A stretch of 64,000 bases of DNA, taken from positions 98,331,946 to 98,395,945 of the forward strand of contig OY821517.1 of the NCBI GenBank assembly GCA_963682025.1, given 5' to 3'. A model generated the notes under the pieces. It made no database searches. It had not been told where the DNA came from and saw only the letters and a program-made list of their open reading frames with translations. This DNA comes from Cordilura impudica. Lineage: Eukaryota > Arthropoda > Insecta > Diptera > Scathophagidae. The translations under genes were made by a program, and so were the position numbers. Of this stretch, positions 31,801 to 44,139 are shown piece after piece (within the stretch, counting starts at the first letter, position 1; each line of letters starts with the position of its first letter).

Positions 31801-33783
31801 TACTTCTGATATGATACGAATACTGTGTAAACAAAAATCAGGTATTAAATTGTGTCATATTAATGCTCAGAGTTTAAGGTCCAAGATTGATGAGTTTCGT
31901 TACATTTTTGAACGCTCTGGTGTAGACGTTGTATGCGTTTCTGAGACGTGGTTCAATGAGTCTGTTGTTGATGGTATAATTGATTTAAAAGATTACAAAA
32001 TTTTTCGTTGCGATAGAGAAACTCCTGGTGGTGGTGTGGCTATTTATGTCAGGAAATCTATTATTTGTAAACTGTGCTGTATTTCAAAACCAGTTGATGT
32101 TTCTGCTAATAATTCATGTAACAAAATTGAATATATATTCATCAAGATATTAGCTGGTGGTCGGAAGTTACTCGTTGGATCCGAATAAAAGAGACGATAC
32201 AGTTTTTTTTATGGAAAAGATGAAAACGCTAGCTTTGGAATATGATGATGTAATAATATGTGGAGATTTTAACTCTAATTTGATAGTTGAAAGCCATCTT
32301 AACAATGATAAGAAATCAATTGGTTTAATCCCAACAAATTGTACAGTGCCAACAAATTTCACTTCCATCTCTAGTACATTATTGCATTTATTCTTTGTCA
32401 GTGATATGAAAAAAGTTCTTTTATATGACCAGTTATCAGTACCTTGTTTCTCTAAACATGATTTGATATTCCTAACCTTTAATTTTCAGTTGCAGTATGT
32501 ATGTGATGAAACTACTTTCTATGATTTTAAGAATATGAATTATGATCTGACGTCCTTCGACCTATCCAATATTGATTGGAACTCTATATATTATATGCCT
32601 TTGGTTGAAGATCAACTGAATTTCGTAGAATACAACTTGTCAAATGTTTTTAATGCATCTGTTCCAGTCAAAACAGTTAAACACAATGCTAGGAAAAAAC
32701 CATGGTTCAATGCAGGAATCAAATCAGCGATCGCTCGTAGAGATTTGAATTATAAATGTTGGAAAACTTTCAAAACTACAGAATTCCAAACTGAGTACTG
32801 CAATACTAGAAAAGAAGTTAGTAGGATGATAAAAAGTGCAAAATCTGAATATTATTCTCGTTGTTTTTCATCAGCTATTGGATCAAAAAACACTTGGAAA
32901 ACTATACGCGAAATTGGTGTTGGTAAATCACCATTTGTGAATGCTGCTGCAGTAGACGTAGATGAAATCAATGAGTCGTTTATAACTCTCCCTAATGTTC
33001 CATCGAATATTAGTTATTATGAACAATGGCCTACTATTCCTGGTAATAGTTTCTCCTTTAACTACGTAATTGAATAAGATGTTATATCGAGTTGCCTTGC
33101 TATAAAGTCAAATGCTGTTGGGTTTGACAACATCCATCCGAAATTTTTGAGGATTTTAATCCCGCTAATTATACCTTATATCACATATATTTTTAATAAT
33201 ATCATCACGAAGCATGTATATCCCAAGAACTGGAAATATGCTAAAATTATACCCACCCCAAAAGCAAACAATGAATATCGCCCAATTGCTATATTGCCTT
33301 ACTTATCTAAAGTGTTTGAACGATTACTCCATCAACAAATTGTTAAGTACGTTAATGATAAAGGGTTGTTTACAAAAAGACAATCTGGATTTCGACGCAG
33401 TCACAGCAGCATAACTGCTCTTATTGATGTTTCTGAAGAAATCCGTAGCAAACTTGATGATGGATATATCTCATTCCTTGTTCTTCTAGACCAATCCAAG
33501 GCATTTGACACTGTGGACCATGAAGTTCTCTGCTTAAAGCTGCTCAAAATGTATAATTTCTCAACTTTATCAACCCGTTTAATTTCATCGTACTTATCAG
33601 GCCGAAGTCAATCTGTTTGTGTAAATAATAAAATATCTCGCTCGTTACCTGTTTTGAAAGACGTGCCACAAGGTTCAATACTTGGGCCACTACTTTTTAC
33701 AATCTATATATATGATTTGGAACAAAAACTACAATACTGTAATGTACACATGTACGCTGATGATGTACAACTTTATATAAACA
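31801..33783 (+). pseudogene. CR1/Jockey-type LINE ORF2, 5' part (endonuclease and RT)
   Basis: The endonuclease starts near 31811 with CHINAQSLRSKIDEFR, VCVSETWF, GGGVAIYVRKS and, after a frameshift around 32165-32185, IICGDFNSNL. The linker has KKPWFNAGIKSAIARR and SKNTWKTIREIGVG. A single in-frame TAA lies at 33075-33077. RT follows with NAVGFDNIHPKFL, EYRPIAILPYLSKVFERL, QSGFRRSHSSITAL, DQSKAFDTVDH, VPQGSILGPLLFTIY and the catalytic MYADDVQLY near 33750. A Helitron then interrupts the gene. Only one frameshift and one stop precede that point, so this copy is fairly young. ORF1 is absent. Confidence 0.88.
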
Positions 33784-34269
33784 CTAGCTGTTTTTACCCG
33801 GTCTTGCCCGGGATAAAAAGGCCTTCGACTTGAAAAATGGTTCACTCTGCTTACCAGGCGCTGAGTACTTAGTTCCCAATTAACAAATTCCCCAATAAAA
33901 TGAACTTTCTCAAGAAAAATTTGTATGGGCAGTAAATTCATTTTTTGTTTCAATTAAAAATTTTTAGATTTTTTAATTTTAAGTTTTTTATAAGATGCTG
34001 CAGCAAAAATGCTTCAAAAATAAGCTGCGAAACCGCTTTAAGCTTTTTTTTTCGTTTATTTATAAACATCAAATATAATGGATTGCTTCGCAAATTAAAG
34101 GAATCAGAACTTTTAAAACTTCATTCAAATTCAAGTTTCAGAAATGAAAGACTAATGCGACGTATAATATTGTGTCGCAATGTTTCTTTAAGCAACTGCT
34201 TATAGTATATGTGTGGCCTATTTTGATCATCAGGTAATTATTTCACATACGTAGATAAAATTTATCATA

Positions 34270-34930
34270 CGTCATTTCACTAAGCTGTGTTTCGCGAGCG
34301 AGTCGCGTCCGCTTCCGCGCGTTTGGCAGCCACACCCGTGCTGAATGTACTTTTCAGATCATTGCGATATTTTAGCTGAGCGGTGTCCAGCGAGCGCGTC
34401 GCGTACGCATCCGTCGCGTCCGCGTCCGCGTCCGTGCGCTTCGCGCCGCTTCCTTGCAGCTACTACTCGTGCTGCCGCTTAGTTCTCGTTTACTTATTTT
34501 AATCCCTATTTTAGCCTATTTTTTTAATCGCCGAAACATATTTTTCAGATCATTGCGATATTTTAGCTGAGCTGTGTTCCGCGAGCGCGTCGCGTCCGCA
34601 TCCGTCGCGTCCGCGCGCCTCGCGCCGCTTCCTCGAAGATACTACCCGTGCTGCCGCTTAGTTCTCGTTAACTTATTTTAATTCCTAAAACATATTTTTT
34701 AGAGCATTGCGATATTTTAGCTGAGCTGTGTTCCGAGAGCGCTTCGCGTCCGCATCCGTCGCGTCCGAGTCCGCGGTCGCGCGCCACGCGCCGCTTCTGC
34801 GCGTTCGGCAACCACACCTGTGCTGCCGCGCAGCTGTTGCCAACTTATTTTAATTGTCAAAATATATTTTTCAGATCATTCCGATATTCTAGCTAAGCTG
34901 TATTCCCCGTGCGCGTAGCTTCCGCGCAAC
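34270..34930 (-). repeat. GC-rich tandem segments in Helitron copy 2
   Basis: Three or four blocks of GCGTCCGC/GCGAGCGCGTCGC and GCTGCCGC alternate with ATTGCGATATTTTAGCTGAGC. This is the reverse-orientation counterpart of 21310-21760. Confidence 0.85.
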
Positions 34931-35169
34931 GAAATGATGCTATTGAAAAGAATATTCATTTTAAATGCATTTATTGTAGGACATATATTGAGAGCAGTAT
35001 GCAAATGTTCACTAAAATAAATATTTAACAAAATTCATTAAATAAAAATTTAAGAATGAATTTGGGGAGTAAGTTCATTTTTTCTTTCGATAAAAAAAGG
35101 GGTATTTGTTCATTTCTATTGGGTACACTTTTTTAAGTTTGGGGAATTTGTTCACCTTGTAGTTATTTC

Positions 35170-36350
35170 CGTTTAAACCAAATTTCAGAGAAATCCGTTG
35201 AAAGGTACAAATTTGTATAGGGAAGAAATATACCACACAACAAAATATGAATTGTATAAGAAAATTTGGCGTAAAAGTAGGCCTGGTCGGTAAAAATCAT
35301 ATGGCGACCTTCCTGGAATATGTACTAAATTTCGGAGAAAGCCATTGAAAAATAAAAGTTTGTATAGCAATCAAATAAAGAGACAAATAAAAGGAAAAAA
35401 TAAGTTTTATATACATAGAAGTGGGCGCAAAGTAGGCGTGGCCTGTAGTAAGCATATGGTGACCTTCCTTGTAGTATAGAGATCGTGTGACCAAATATTA
35501 GACATCCCTTGAAAAATAAAAATTTCTATAGTGAACAAATATACCAAAAAACAGAAAATTAATTTTGTATAAAAAGTGGGTGTAGAAGTAGGCGTCCCCG
35601 GCAAGAATCATATGGCGACCTCTCTGGAGTACCGAGATAGTGTGTAGCAAATTTCAGAGAAATCCGTTAAAAAAATTTGTGTAGTGAACAAATGTACCAA
35701 AAAAACAGAATATGAATTGTGTACAAAATGTGGGCGTAACGGTAGGCGTAACCGGTATGAAAAATATGGCGACCTTCCCTGGAGCAGAGAGATCGTGTGT
35801 ACCAAATTTCAGAGAAATCGGTTGAAAAATAAAAATTTGTATAGCGAACAAATATACCAAAAAACAGAAAACGAATTGTATACAAAAAGTGGGCGTAAAA
35901 GTAGGTGTGGCCGCAAGAATCACACGGTGACCTAGCCTGGGTTACAAAGATCGTGTGTACCAAATTTCAGAGAAATCGGTTGAAAAATAAAAATTTTTAT
36001 AGCGAACAAATATACCAAAAAGCAGAAAGTGAATTGTATATAAAAAGTGGGCGTAAAAGTAGGCGTGGTCGAAAAAAGTATATGATGACCTTACCTGGAG
36101 TACAGGGATCGTGTGTACCGAATTTCAGAGAAATCTGTTAACAAATAAAAATTTTTATAATGAACAGATATGAATAAAACAGAAAATGAATTTTACATAA
36201 AAAGTGGGCGTAAAAGTAGGCGTGGCCGGTAAAAAGTATATGGCGACCTTTCCCGGGGTATACAGATCGTGCGTACAAAATTTCAAGAAAATCCGTCGCA
36301 AAATAAATATTTGTATAGCGGTCAAACAAACAAACAAACAAACAGAAAAT
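35170..36350 (-). repeat. ~155-bp tandem repeat array in Helitron copy 2
   Basis: About seven units carrying GTGGGCGTAAAAGTAGGCGTG are spaced near 155 bp from 35270 to 36205. Open frames in this array are readings of the repeat and recur in several units. Confidence 0.9.
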
Positions 36351-36368
36351 GAATTTTATATATATAGA

Positions 36369-37250
36369 TGTTCATGAATGGGCAAATTCGAATGGATTAT
36401 GTATAAATCCCAAGAAGTCTAAATGTTTGGTAATTGCCAAGAAAAATTTAAAGTTGTCCGTTGAACCATTAATAATGCTTGATAACAATAAAATTGAAAT
36501 TGTATCTACGGCCAAAAATTTTGGTATCACTTTTAATTGTACACTTACATGGTCTGACCACATAAATGCTGCTGCAGGAAAAACATTTGCAAAGTTACGA
36601 TCTCTTAGGAATACTCAATTTTTTACACCACCTAATATTAGAATTCTACTTGCAAAATCTTATTTAATACCTACATTACTATATGGTTGCGAAATATATG
36701 CTAGTTGTGACTCAAGGAGTCTGACAAAACTACTTACAACGCTGTACTGAGATATGTTTTTAATTTGAGGAAATATGACCACATCTCTCAGTACTCTAAA
36801 ATTCTATGTTAATTCAGTCCGTCTTTGGAACACACTACCTTCGACCATTAAATTTATAAGCAATGCTCTGCATTTTAAAAGAGAACTCATTCTGTACTAC
36901 TCATAAAAACTTTTAATTTTGATTTTTGATATTATTATATTATTATTTTTCTATGCTATTGTAATCTTGTTATTAATTTATATTATATAAGAAGGTTTTT
37001 AATTGAATTATTTAATGTTTAATGTTCAATGTAAAATTTTATTCTCATTTTTTGATTCTCCTATGTTGATATCCATATCTTCTATTACTCAATGTTTTTC
37101 TTTAATAATCTATTGTATTATTCTTTAATTTTACTTTAAGCAATGTAAAATTTCCATAATGCTTTTTACTTGTTACTAATCCTGTATTTTAATTATAAGA
37201 TTTATGTCTTGTTGTATAGGATACTATAATAAATAAATAAATAAATAAAT
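36369..37250 (+). pseudogene. CR1/Jockey-type LINE ORF2, 3' part and tail
   Basis: After the Helitron the RT resumes with VHEWANSNGLCINPKKSKCL (36370-36430), VSTAKNFGITFNCTLTWSDH and LLAKSYLIPTLLYGCEIYA. A deletion and frameshift near 36750 lead to the final FYVNSVRLWNTLPSTIKF, ending at the TAA near 36905. The 3' untranslated region ends in tandem AAAT/TAAA units at about 37230-37250. About 20 codons expected between the YADD box and VHEWA are absent across the Helitron junction. Confidence 0.85.
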
Positions 37251-37939
37251 ATGTTGTTTTTATACAATTTTAACTAATGAGTTTGGACCATTAAGCTCAC
37301 TCATAGTTTTTAAACTGTTGTTTTTTTATATTTTGTTGTTTAAGTCTTTTTCTCTACCTAAAACAATAACGCAATAATGTAATGCGTTGAACAATATAAA
37401 AAAAACACAAAAAATTGAAAAAAAAAAATTGAAAATTATTGAACTCCACTATATGTCCGTCTCTCATGACAGTCCTATTAAATATGTAATACGATGGTAG
37501 TGCGGAGAAAGCTATAGAATAGAAGCAAACGCATCTTCAAAATTTGAGAAATCTGTTTAAACTAAGAATAAGATCTTGACCTGAAGAGATCATTTTAAAG
37601 GACAATTTTTACCATGATGGTCAATCAACATAAGAAAATCTGCAACAGTTAATTCTAGCTGCTGATAAAAATCTTCCAATTCGGAATTATGCATAAAATT
37701 TAAGGAAATAAACAAAATGTCAAGACGCATCCCTGAGCATTTGCCATTTTATTCTGAATTACAGTACTTATAAGTTGGTTCATAGGCTGTGTGCAGGAAG
37801 TTTTCAGTTTAAAATTTTAGAAAAGTTTCTAGTGGTTTCTATTCCTAATTATTTTCCAACTCCAATTATTTATAATTTACTCAGGAATTTGAATACATTT
37901 TGTTGAATATATTGAATGTTTTCTAAAAATTGTATATTT
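37251..37939. other. No gene recognised
   Basis: AT-rich sequence without sustained reading frames or visible terminal repeats. Confidence 0.35.
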
Positions 37940-38415
37940 TAAGATTACATTAGCTTAAAAAGTATATTTTCATAAAAACTACCCTTTGAAAAAATTACCT
38001 ATTTACCTTTCCTAAAAAAGTAACTTTTCTTTAAAAGTAACTTTAAAGTAAGTTTTCTTAAAATATAACATATCTTAAAAAGTACATTTTTTAAAACACC
38101 TTTTCTAAGAAAGTATATTTTTTTAAAGTACCTATTTTTAAAAGCACCTTTTTTAAAATACCTTTTTTAAAGAAGTATGTTATTTAATAAGTACCTTTTT
38201 TCAAAAAGAACATTTACATAGAAAATTACTTTTTCTTAAAAATTACCTTTCATTAAAAAGTACATTTTCTTAAAAAGTACATTTTCTTAAAAATAACCTC
38301 TTCTTAAAAAGTACCTTATCTTAAAAAGTACATTTTCTTAAAAATACTTTTTCTTAAAAATAATCTCTTCTTAAAACTAAATTTTCTTAAAAATACCTCC
38401 TAATAAAAAAGTACC
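37940..38415 (+). repeat. Degenerate ~17-bp minisatellite
   Basis: Variants of TTTTCTTAAAAAGTACA recur more than twenty times, most regularly at 38230-38400. Units drift in length through changes in the A and T runs. The array is not part of any transposon identified here. Confidence 0.85.
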
Positions 38416-40301
38416 TATTATTGGCTAGTGATAGATTTAAGTTATTATCGGATTCTTTTAAAAGTATAAAATCACACCTTAAGCTTCAAATTAGATCTAA
38501 AGTATGTATCAGAATATATATTTATATGGGTGATAGTTTCGAAAGCTGTCTGTTGAACTAACTGATTTCCATGTGTTTCATGAATATAAATATATGGATG
38601 ACGTGGAGATCTGCCAACGGTGTGGATTAAATTATTGAATTGAACAGATGTGTCATTGACAAATTGTAAAAGTTTTTATATATATGTATGTCAAAAATAC
38701 AACAAAATTATTTTGTTTAAGACGTTATGCTTTTGCTGATTTATTGAGTTAGTACAGATGATAAAAATTGTACAATTTATTCTCTTAGTACAATTTATAC
38801 TTCAAAAGTGCAATTTATAAATTTTCCTATCTTTGAAAATACAATTGATTTTATAAATTTTCGACGAATATTGAACTTAGTGTAAAATGAATGTGGAGAG
38901 TATCGAAGCTTCAGCACAGCCGAAGTTAATGCTCTGATTTATTATTTTTTTTTTTTTTTGTTCTACTGAATAATAACAAATTTGGCTACAATTTTTTATT
39001 TAATAAAAGTTTTATAGAAGGGCAGGCTAACGGGGTTTCGACCACGTAATTATTTTTTGTTCAATATTTCTACTGCACATAACCATCACATTAACATTTA
39101 AAATGGAGTTATGATTTTTTAATATATTAATTGTGTTTAGGGAAATAGAATGCTTTCAATCCATGTACTAAAATTTTGTTACGTGTATTTTTGTTAGTTG
39201 CTATTTCTAGAAAAGCTGTCGAATTTATGAATTTATTGAACTAAGATGATGATTTGTGTTTTTATTTAACGTTTTTTTTTTAATACAAATTTTTTGATAA
39301 TGTTAATGTGACATAAAAATTTACACGTAATCCAATATACTTGTCAAACTGATGTACTCTTTCTCACATGAAACTTCACTCAAAAATAATATGCTGAAAA
39401 CCTGTCAACCAGGCATTATCGTCTTGAGAATATAAAATGTTGACAATTTAAATTAATACACAAATTTTGTTGACAGAATAATAAAATTTGAAAAAATTAA
39501 TTTTGAACAGGATGGCGGTAGAATATAAAATAAAATTAATTAGAATTTAAAATGTTATTGTCAAATGTTGTTAGGTAATTAAGACAACATTTAAATTTCT
39601 TTACAAAATATGAAAAGTGAAAAGTAAAAATGAATAAAAATAATTTCTTTACAATATATATAACAAAAGTTAGAGAAGAAGAAACTAACAGAAGAAAATA
39701 AGAAAGGCAAAGATAAATTTTGTTTTCTACAAAAAAGAAATTGTTACTCTTCTAACATGGAATAGGACTATTTTCAATAAATTTAGTAACAAATAACTAT
39801 TTTTCATAGTCATAAAATGTTTAAATTTTAAATGTGATCTTAAACAATACAAAATTATATTATGAAATTAATTGCAATTCGGTTGGCAATAAAATCGGTA
39901 GGCACAATGATTCCATTTTCTGCTTATATCAGTTTATATAACTATTCCTGATAATGGTTTAGAGCTATATATTTCATCTATATTCTACTGCTGAAGTCCA
40001 ACCCAGAATAAATATGGCCAATGACCTTACGAGGAGATCCGTTGAAAATCTTAGGGTAATATAGGTCGATAACTTAGGGGATTCTATCGTAGGGACCAGT
40101 TCTGAATGTGCATCGATGCTAAAAGTTTAAATAGCAAAATTGATACAAAAAGAACTAATTTGATTTGAAACACTATCTTGCATTAGAAGTGCTTTTTTGT
40201 ATTGTCTATATATTGATATTACTTCAAATCAGATTCGTTGTTTCGTTGTCAAACTACTACCGAATAAAGTTAAGTATTAAAAAAAAAGCTTGTCCATACA
40301 A
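38416..40301. other. Noncoding, no gene recognised
   Basis: AT-rich. The phrase CGAAGCTTCAGCACAGCCGAAGTTAATG near 38905 contains the short inverted repeat CTTCAGC/GCCGAAG and looks like the end of a fly dispersed repeat. Nothing else can be named. Confidence 0.35.
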
Positions 40302-40850
40302 TTAATAATCTAACCCATAAAAACAAAGTGTTTATTAAAACTCATGACTTTGCGTAACTATTTTAAAATTAATCTTTGGGCACCGCAAGTCAATGGAACA
40401 AGTTTCAGATTGACTGGATGAGGGGAAATGGGGACTAAAGCACTCCGTGACTGTGCGCGACTATTTGTGACTATCTCAAAATTAATCTTTGGCCACAACA
40501 AGTCTTTGGACAAAGGTTCAGATCGATCGGATGAGGGGAAGTGAGGTTTTAGTCATTTCATGACTGTGCTTGACTGTGTTTGACTGTGCGTGACTATGCA
40601 AACTTAATGTTTTTTCACGGCAAGTCTATCGACCAAGTTTCAGATTGATCGGATAAGGGAAAATGGGTTTTAAAGCACTCCGTGACTGTGCGTGATTATA
40701 CGTGACTGTGCGTGACTACCCCAAAATTAATCCGTAGTCACAACAAGACTATGGGCAAAGTTTCAGATCGAATGGGTGAGAGGAAATGGGGTTGCCCCAT
40801 GGCAGACAGACAGACAGACAAAGAGTATGAGTTAAAAGAAAGAATTTAAA
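40302..40850 (+). repeat. Left arm of the foldback-like element
   Basis: Starts of the shared unit AAAATTAATC fall near 40365, 40478, about 40596 and 40723. The arm ends in a (CAGA)n run at 40805-40820. Confidence 0.8.
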
Positions 40851-40867
40851 AATCAAACTGCTGCTTA

Positions 40868-41348
40868 TGGGGCCCATATGCGACACCAGCATTCGTGCGC
40901 AATCAAGTCATTGCGCCAGCTGATTGACCGTGTATGGGCCTGTGGTGTGATTGTGCCATCCAATTGTGCAAAATCACAATGAGTTTGATATTTTTGTGAT
41001 TGCACAATCATGCTGGTGTTGTGTATGGGCCATTTTTCTCATTATAATAGAATTTTTGAAGAGAAAACATCGCGCATGGATGCATTTTATGAAGGAATTT
41101 TATGACGAACATAAAAGATTTATTTTTAGACTTAATAATTAGTATCGTATAATGTATGTATATACATTTAATGTAAAAAATAAAACAAAAAAATTTTTCT
41201 AAGGTCATTAGCCGTATTGATGTTTTCAATACGCTCTTTGCAAATAAATGATAATTTTACCAGCATGCTGGTGTGGTATGTGCTTCGATCTTGATTGTAG
41301 TTACATCACTTGATGGTGCCAGCATACCGGTATCGTGCACGGGCCCTA
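40868..41348. mobile_element. PIF/Harbinger-like MITE
   Basis: The 481-bp element has terminal repeats TGGGGCCCATATGCGACACC and, read inward from the right, TAGGGCCCGTGCACGATACC. TTA flanks both sides (40865-40867 and 41349-41351). GGGCCC-type ends with a 3-bp TTA/TAA duplication are typical of Harbinger elements. Inside, GTGTATGGGCC recurs near 40935 and 41030, which suggests an older nested end. An open stretch near 41040-41142 (FLKRKHRAWMHFMKEFYDEH) could be a trace of coding sequence. Confidence 0.7.
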
Positions 41349-41476
41349 TTAGTGATATTGTTTGCTTAAATACGTATGAGTAATAAATATTTTGAAACAA
41401 AAAAAATTATAAGGTATACGTCACCAATTCTGACAGCAAATTAATCAAATTTAAATTTGCAAGCACAATTACAATA

Positions 41477-43472
41477 CAGTAGAATCGCGATAATTCGTAC
41501 CCCGATAATTCGAAAATCTTGACAATTCGTAACAAACTGTCAGTCCCTTGAGAAAATTCCAATAATTCATAATATTTCCATATATTTTGGTCCCCCCTAT
41601 ATTTCGTATTTTTGTTTTTTAACAAGCAATGCAAAACCTCTTATAAATCGTAATTGATTGTTTTAACCCTCGTATAAATCGTAATGTAAACGCAAAATTA
41701 TTAAGAATAACGTTTCGGAAAAATCATTAGCTGCATATGTTGTTACCGTTACTTTGAACAATGGAAATTTTTGTGCTTTCTATTGATTAGTTTTTTTGTA
41801 AACGTCGCATAAACATGTCACGAAAGCGTACTCATATAAACTTATCTGTATTGAAAAAACAACAAATTATTTCAGCTATTGATAATGGAGCAAAAAACAT
41901 GAAGTGGTTAAACAATTTGAAATCGCTCCATCAACACTTACTTCAATACTGCACAAGAGAGAATTTATATTGCAAGCATTTCCGAATAGTAAAGTCAAGC
42001 GTCAAAAACAACCTGAATTCCTAGAATGGTTTACGCAATGTCGGCAGTCTAATATTCCTGTGGGCGGCCCATTATTAATAGAAAAAGCGCATTTTTTGCC
42101 AAAAAATTAAACTTAAACAATTTCAAAGCAAGCAGTGGTTGGCTCGACCGTTTTAAAAAGCGGAACAATATTTCGTTTGATATTTGGTATTTGTGCAGAA
42201 TGGAGAGAAAAACTAAAGGAACTAATAATAGACTACGATGCCAAGGACATCTTTAACGTAGACGAGACTAGCTTGTTCTATAAATGCCTACCCGATCGCA
42301 CATTTTGCTAAAAAAAAAATGAAAAGTGCAATGGTGGTAAGCACAGCAAAGAAAGAGTTACTTTATTATTTGCTGTAAATATGGACGGAACCGATAAACT
42401 AAAACCACTACTCATTGGAAAATCAGCAAAACCAAGGTGCTTCAAAAATGTGCACAGTTTTCCAATGCATTATTGTCACAATACGAAGTCTTTGATGACA
42501 ACAGATTTATTTAATGAAAGGCTCCAAGGACATGCAAAGTCAAAATAGGAAAATCATTTTATTCTTAGACAATTGCACGGTGCACAATGGGTCCCCATTT
42601 CTTAGCCACATAAATCTAATTTTTTTACCACCAAACACGACATCTAAGCTACAACCTGTTGACCAGGGTATAATAAAAAATTTCAAAGCTTTATATCGCG
42701 AAGAATTAGTTACCAACTTGGTAGATTGTATTGATGATAAAAAAGACTTCAAATTTACACTTTTTGATGCAATGCAAATTTCTTATAAATCGTGGCAAAG
42801 TATCAGCAAGTTATGTATTCAAAACTGCTTTTGCGCTTGTGGTTTCGTTAAAGATGTAATCCATGATTTGTCGGAAGATGAGCAATTAAACATAGGCGAC
42901 TTATGGAGTCGTGTTTCTTGCAATTCTCAAAATACTGTTTCCTTTGAAGAGTATGCAATGACGTGGCTATTGCAGGAATGTTGGGAGATGAGGACATTTT
43001 AGAACAAGTGATAATTGGCGACAACGAAAGTGATGACGATGATAGCAACTATGAAGGGCACCTTATGACGAATAAGGAAGCAAAATCCAACCTTCAGCAA
43101 TTGCTTTTCTATTTTTGAAATCATGATGTTAATGATAATGTTTTTGATTCTTTGGTAATTTTAGAAAATTCTCTGGACAAAATACGCGAAAAAAGCCTTA
43201 AACAATTATGTTGTTTTTTTTTTTAATTTTAAATGGAATAACTGTTTTTGTTTTTATTCATTAGTTCTTAATAAAATTAGAGTAATAAGTAAGTAAATAC
43301 GTCTATGTACATAAATAAATAAATATGGAACCATAACTAAAATAAAAGCCCCTTTAATTCGCAACTTTTTTTTATTTACGTCTATAAATCGAAATCTCAA
43401 CAAATCGTAAACACCCCTAATTCGTAAAAAATTGATGGTCCCCTGCGATTACGAATTATCGCGATTCTACTG
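41477..43472 (+). mobile_element. Tigger/pogo-type DNA transposon, complete with TIRs
   Basis: The 1996-bp element has at least 23-bp perfect terminal inverted repeats beginning CAGTAGAATCGCGATAATTC. TA lies on each side (41475-41476 and 43473-43474), the target of Tc1/mariner-superfamily elements. It contains one transposase gene, now frameshifted. It sits inside the foldback-like element. Confidence 0.93.
41815..43210 (+). pseudogene. Tigger/pogo transposase (frameshifted)
   Basis: The N-terminus is a CENP-B/psq-type helix-turn-helix DNA-binding region (KKQQIISAIDNGAKNM, then VKQFEIAPSTLTSIL in another frame after a one-base loss near 41900). DDE catalytic residues are in order: FNVDETSLFY (Asp codon 42261-42263), LFLDNCTVH (42568-42570) and LQPVDQG (42661-42663), with 30 residues between the second and third. 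The segment INLIFLPPNTTSKLQPVDQG is the family hallmark. The C-terminal acidic tail (DNESDDDDSNYEG) is in a further frame. At least three frameshifts and one stop near 42309 make it inactive. Confidence 0.9.
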
Positions 43473-43489
43473 TATTTATATAAACCAGT

Positions 43490-44048
43490 CCATGTTTAAA
43501 CTCTTTCTTTTAATTCGTACTTTCTGTCTGTCTGTCTGTCGTGGGGCAACTCCATTCCGCCTTTTCCAATTGATCTGAAACTCGGCCCATAGTCTTGTTG
43601 TGACTACAGATTAATTTTGGGGTAGTCACGCATAGTCAGGTATAGCCACGCACAGTCACGGAGTGATCGTAAAGTCATTTCCCCTCATCCGATCGATCTG
43701 AATCTTGGTCCATTCACTTGCTGTGAAAAAATTATTAACTCTGACTTAGTCACGCACAGTCACACATGGTAGCACACAGTCACGGAGATATTTAAAACGG
43801 ATTTCCCATCATCCTGTCAATCTGAATCTTGGTCGATAGACTTGATGTAAAAAAAGATTAACTTTTACATAGTCACGCATAGTCACGCACAGTCACGGAG
43901 AGATTAAATCCTAACTTTCCCTCGTCCGATCGATCTTCTTTTTATAGACTTGTTGTGGCCAAAGATTAATTTTAAGCAAAGTCACGCACAGTCACGGAGT
44001 GATTTTAATCCCATTTATGTTATATGTTTTTATTGGTCAGATTATTAA
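43490..44048 (-). repeat. Right arm of the foldback-like element
   Basis: Begins with a (GTCT)n run at about 43526-43541 and repeats AGTCACGCACAGTCACGGAG in units of about 120 bp. It is inverted relative to 40302-40850. Confidence 0.8.
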
Positions 44049-44139
44049 GAATTATTTGTGATTTGTATTGTTTTTTTTATAGCTACAGAACTTTAAATTA
44101 AAACGAAGCTTTATACGTTAATGTTTAAATATGATTTGG

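Larger units (their letters stand above)
33784..36368 (-). mobile_element. Non-autonomous Helitron, copy 2, inserted in the LINE
   Basis: In reverse orientation, the 3' end is CTAG at 33784-33787, followed inward by CTGTTTTTACCCGG and the hairpin partner CCCGGG (33788-33813). The 5' end is TC at 36367-36368 (TCTATATATATAAAATTC on the minus strand). The flanks are A and T, the normal Helitron target. Length is 2585 bp. It has the same plan as copy 1: tandem ~155-bp units near the 5' end and GC-rich segments near the 3' end. No transposase sequence. Confidence 0.9.
40302..44048. mobile_element. Foldback-like element with tandem-repeat arms
   Basis: 40302-40850 and 43490-44048 are inverted copies of one another. 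Outermost is TTAATAATCTAACCCATAAAAAC on the left, and its reverse complement with two changes on the right. Each arm then contains three to five units of about 113-127 bp that carry GACTGTGCGTGACT and CAAGTTTCAGATYGATCGGATGAGG. The inner ends are a GACA/GTCT run. Long subrepetitive inverted arms are the hallmark of foldback elements. The 2.6-kb interior is filled by two other transposons plus short unassigned sequence. No coding sequence of its own remains. Confidence 0.7.

Noticed and set aside
40350..40850. Regularly spaced repeats as a CRISPR array
   Set aside because: Units are ~120 bp and contiguous without unique spacers, and the setting is an insect-like genome.
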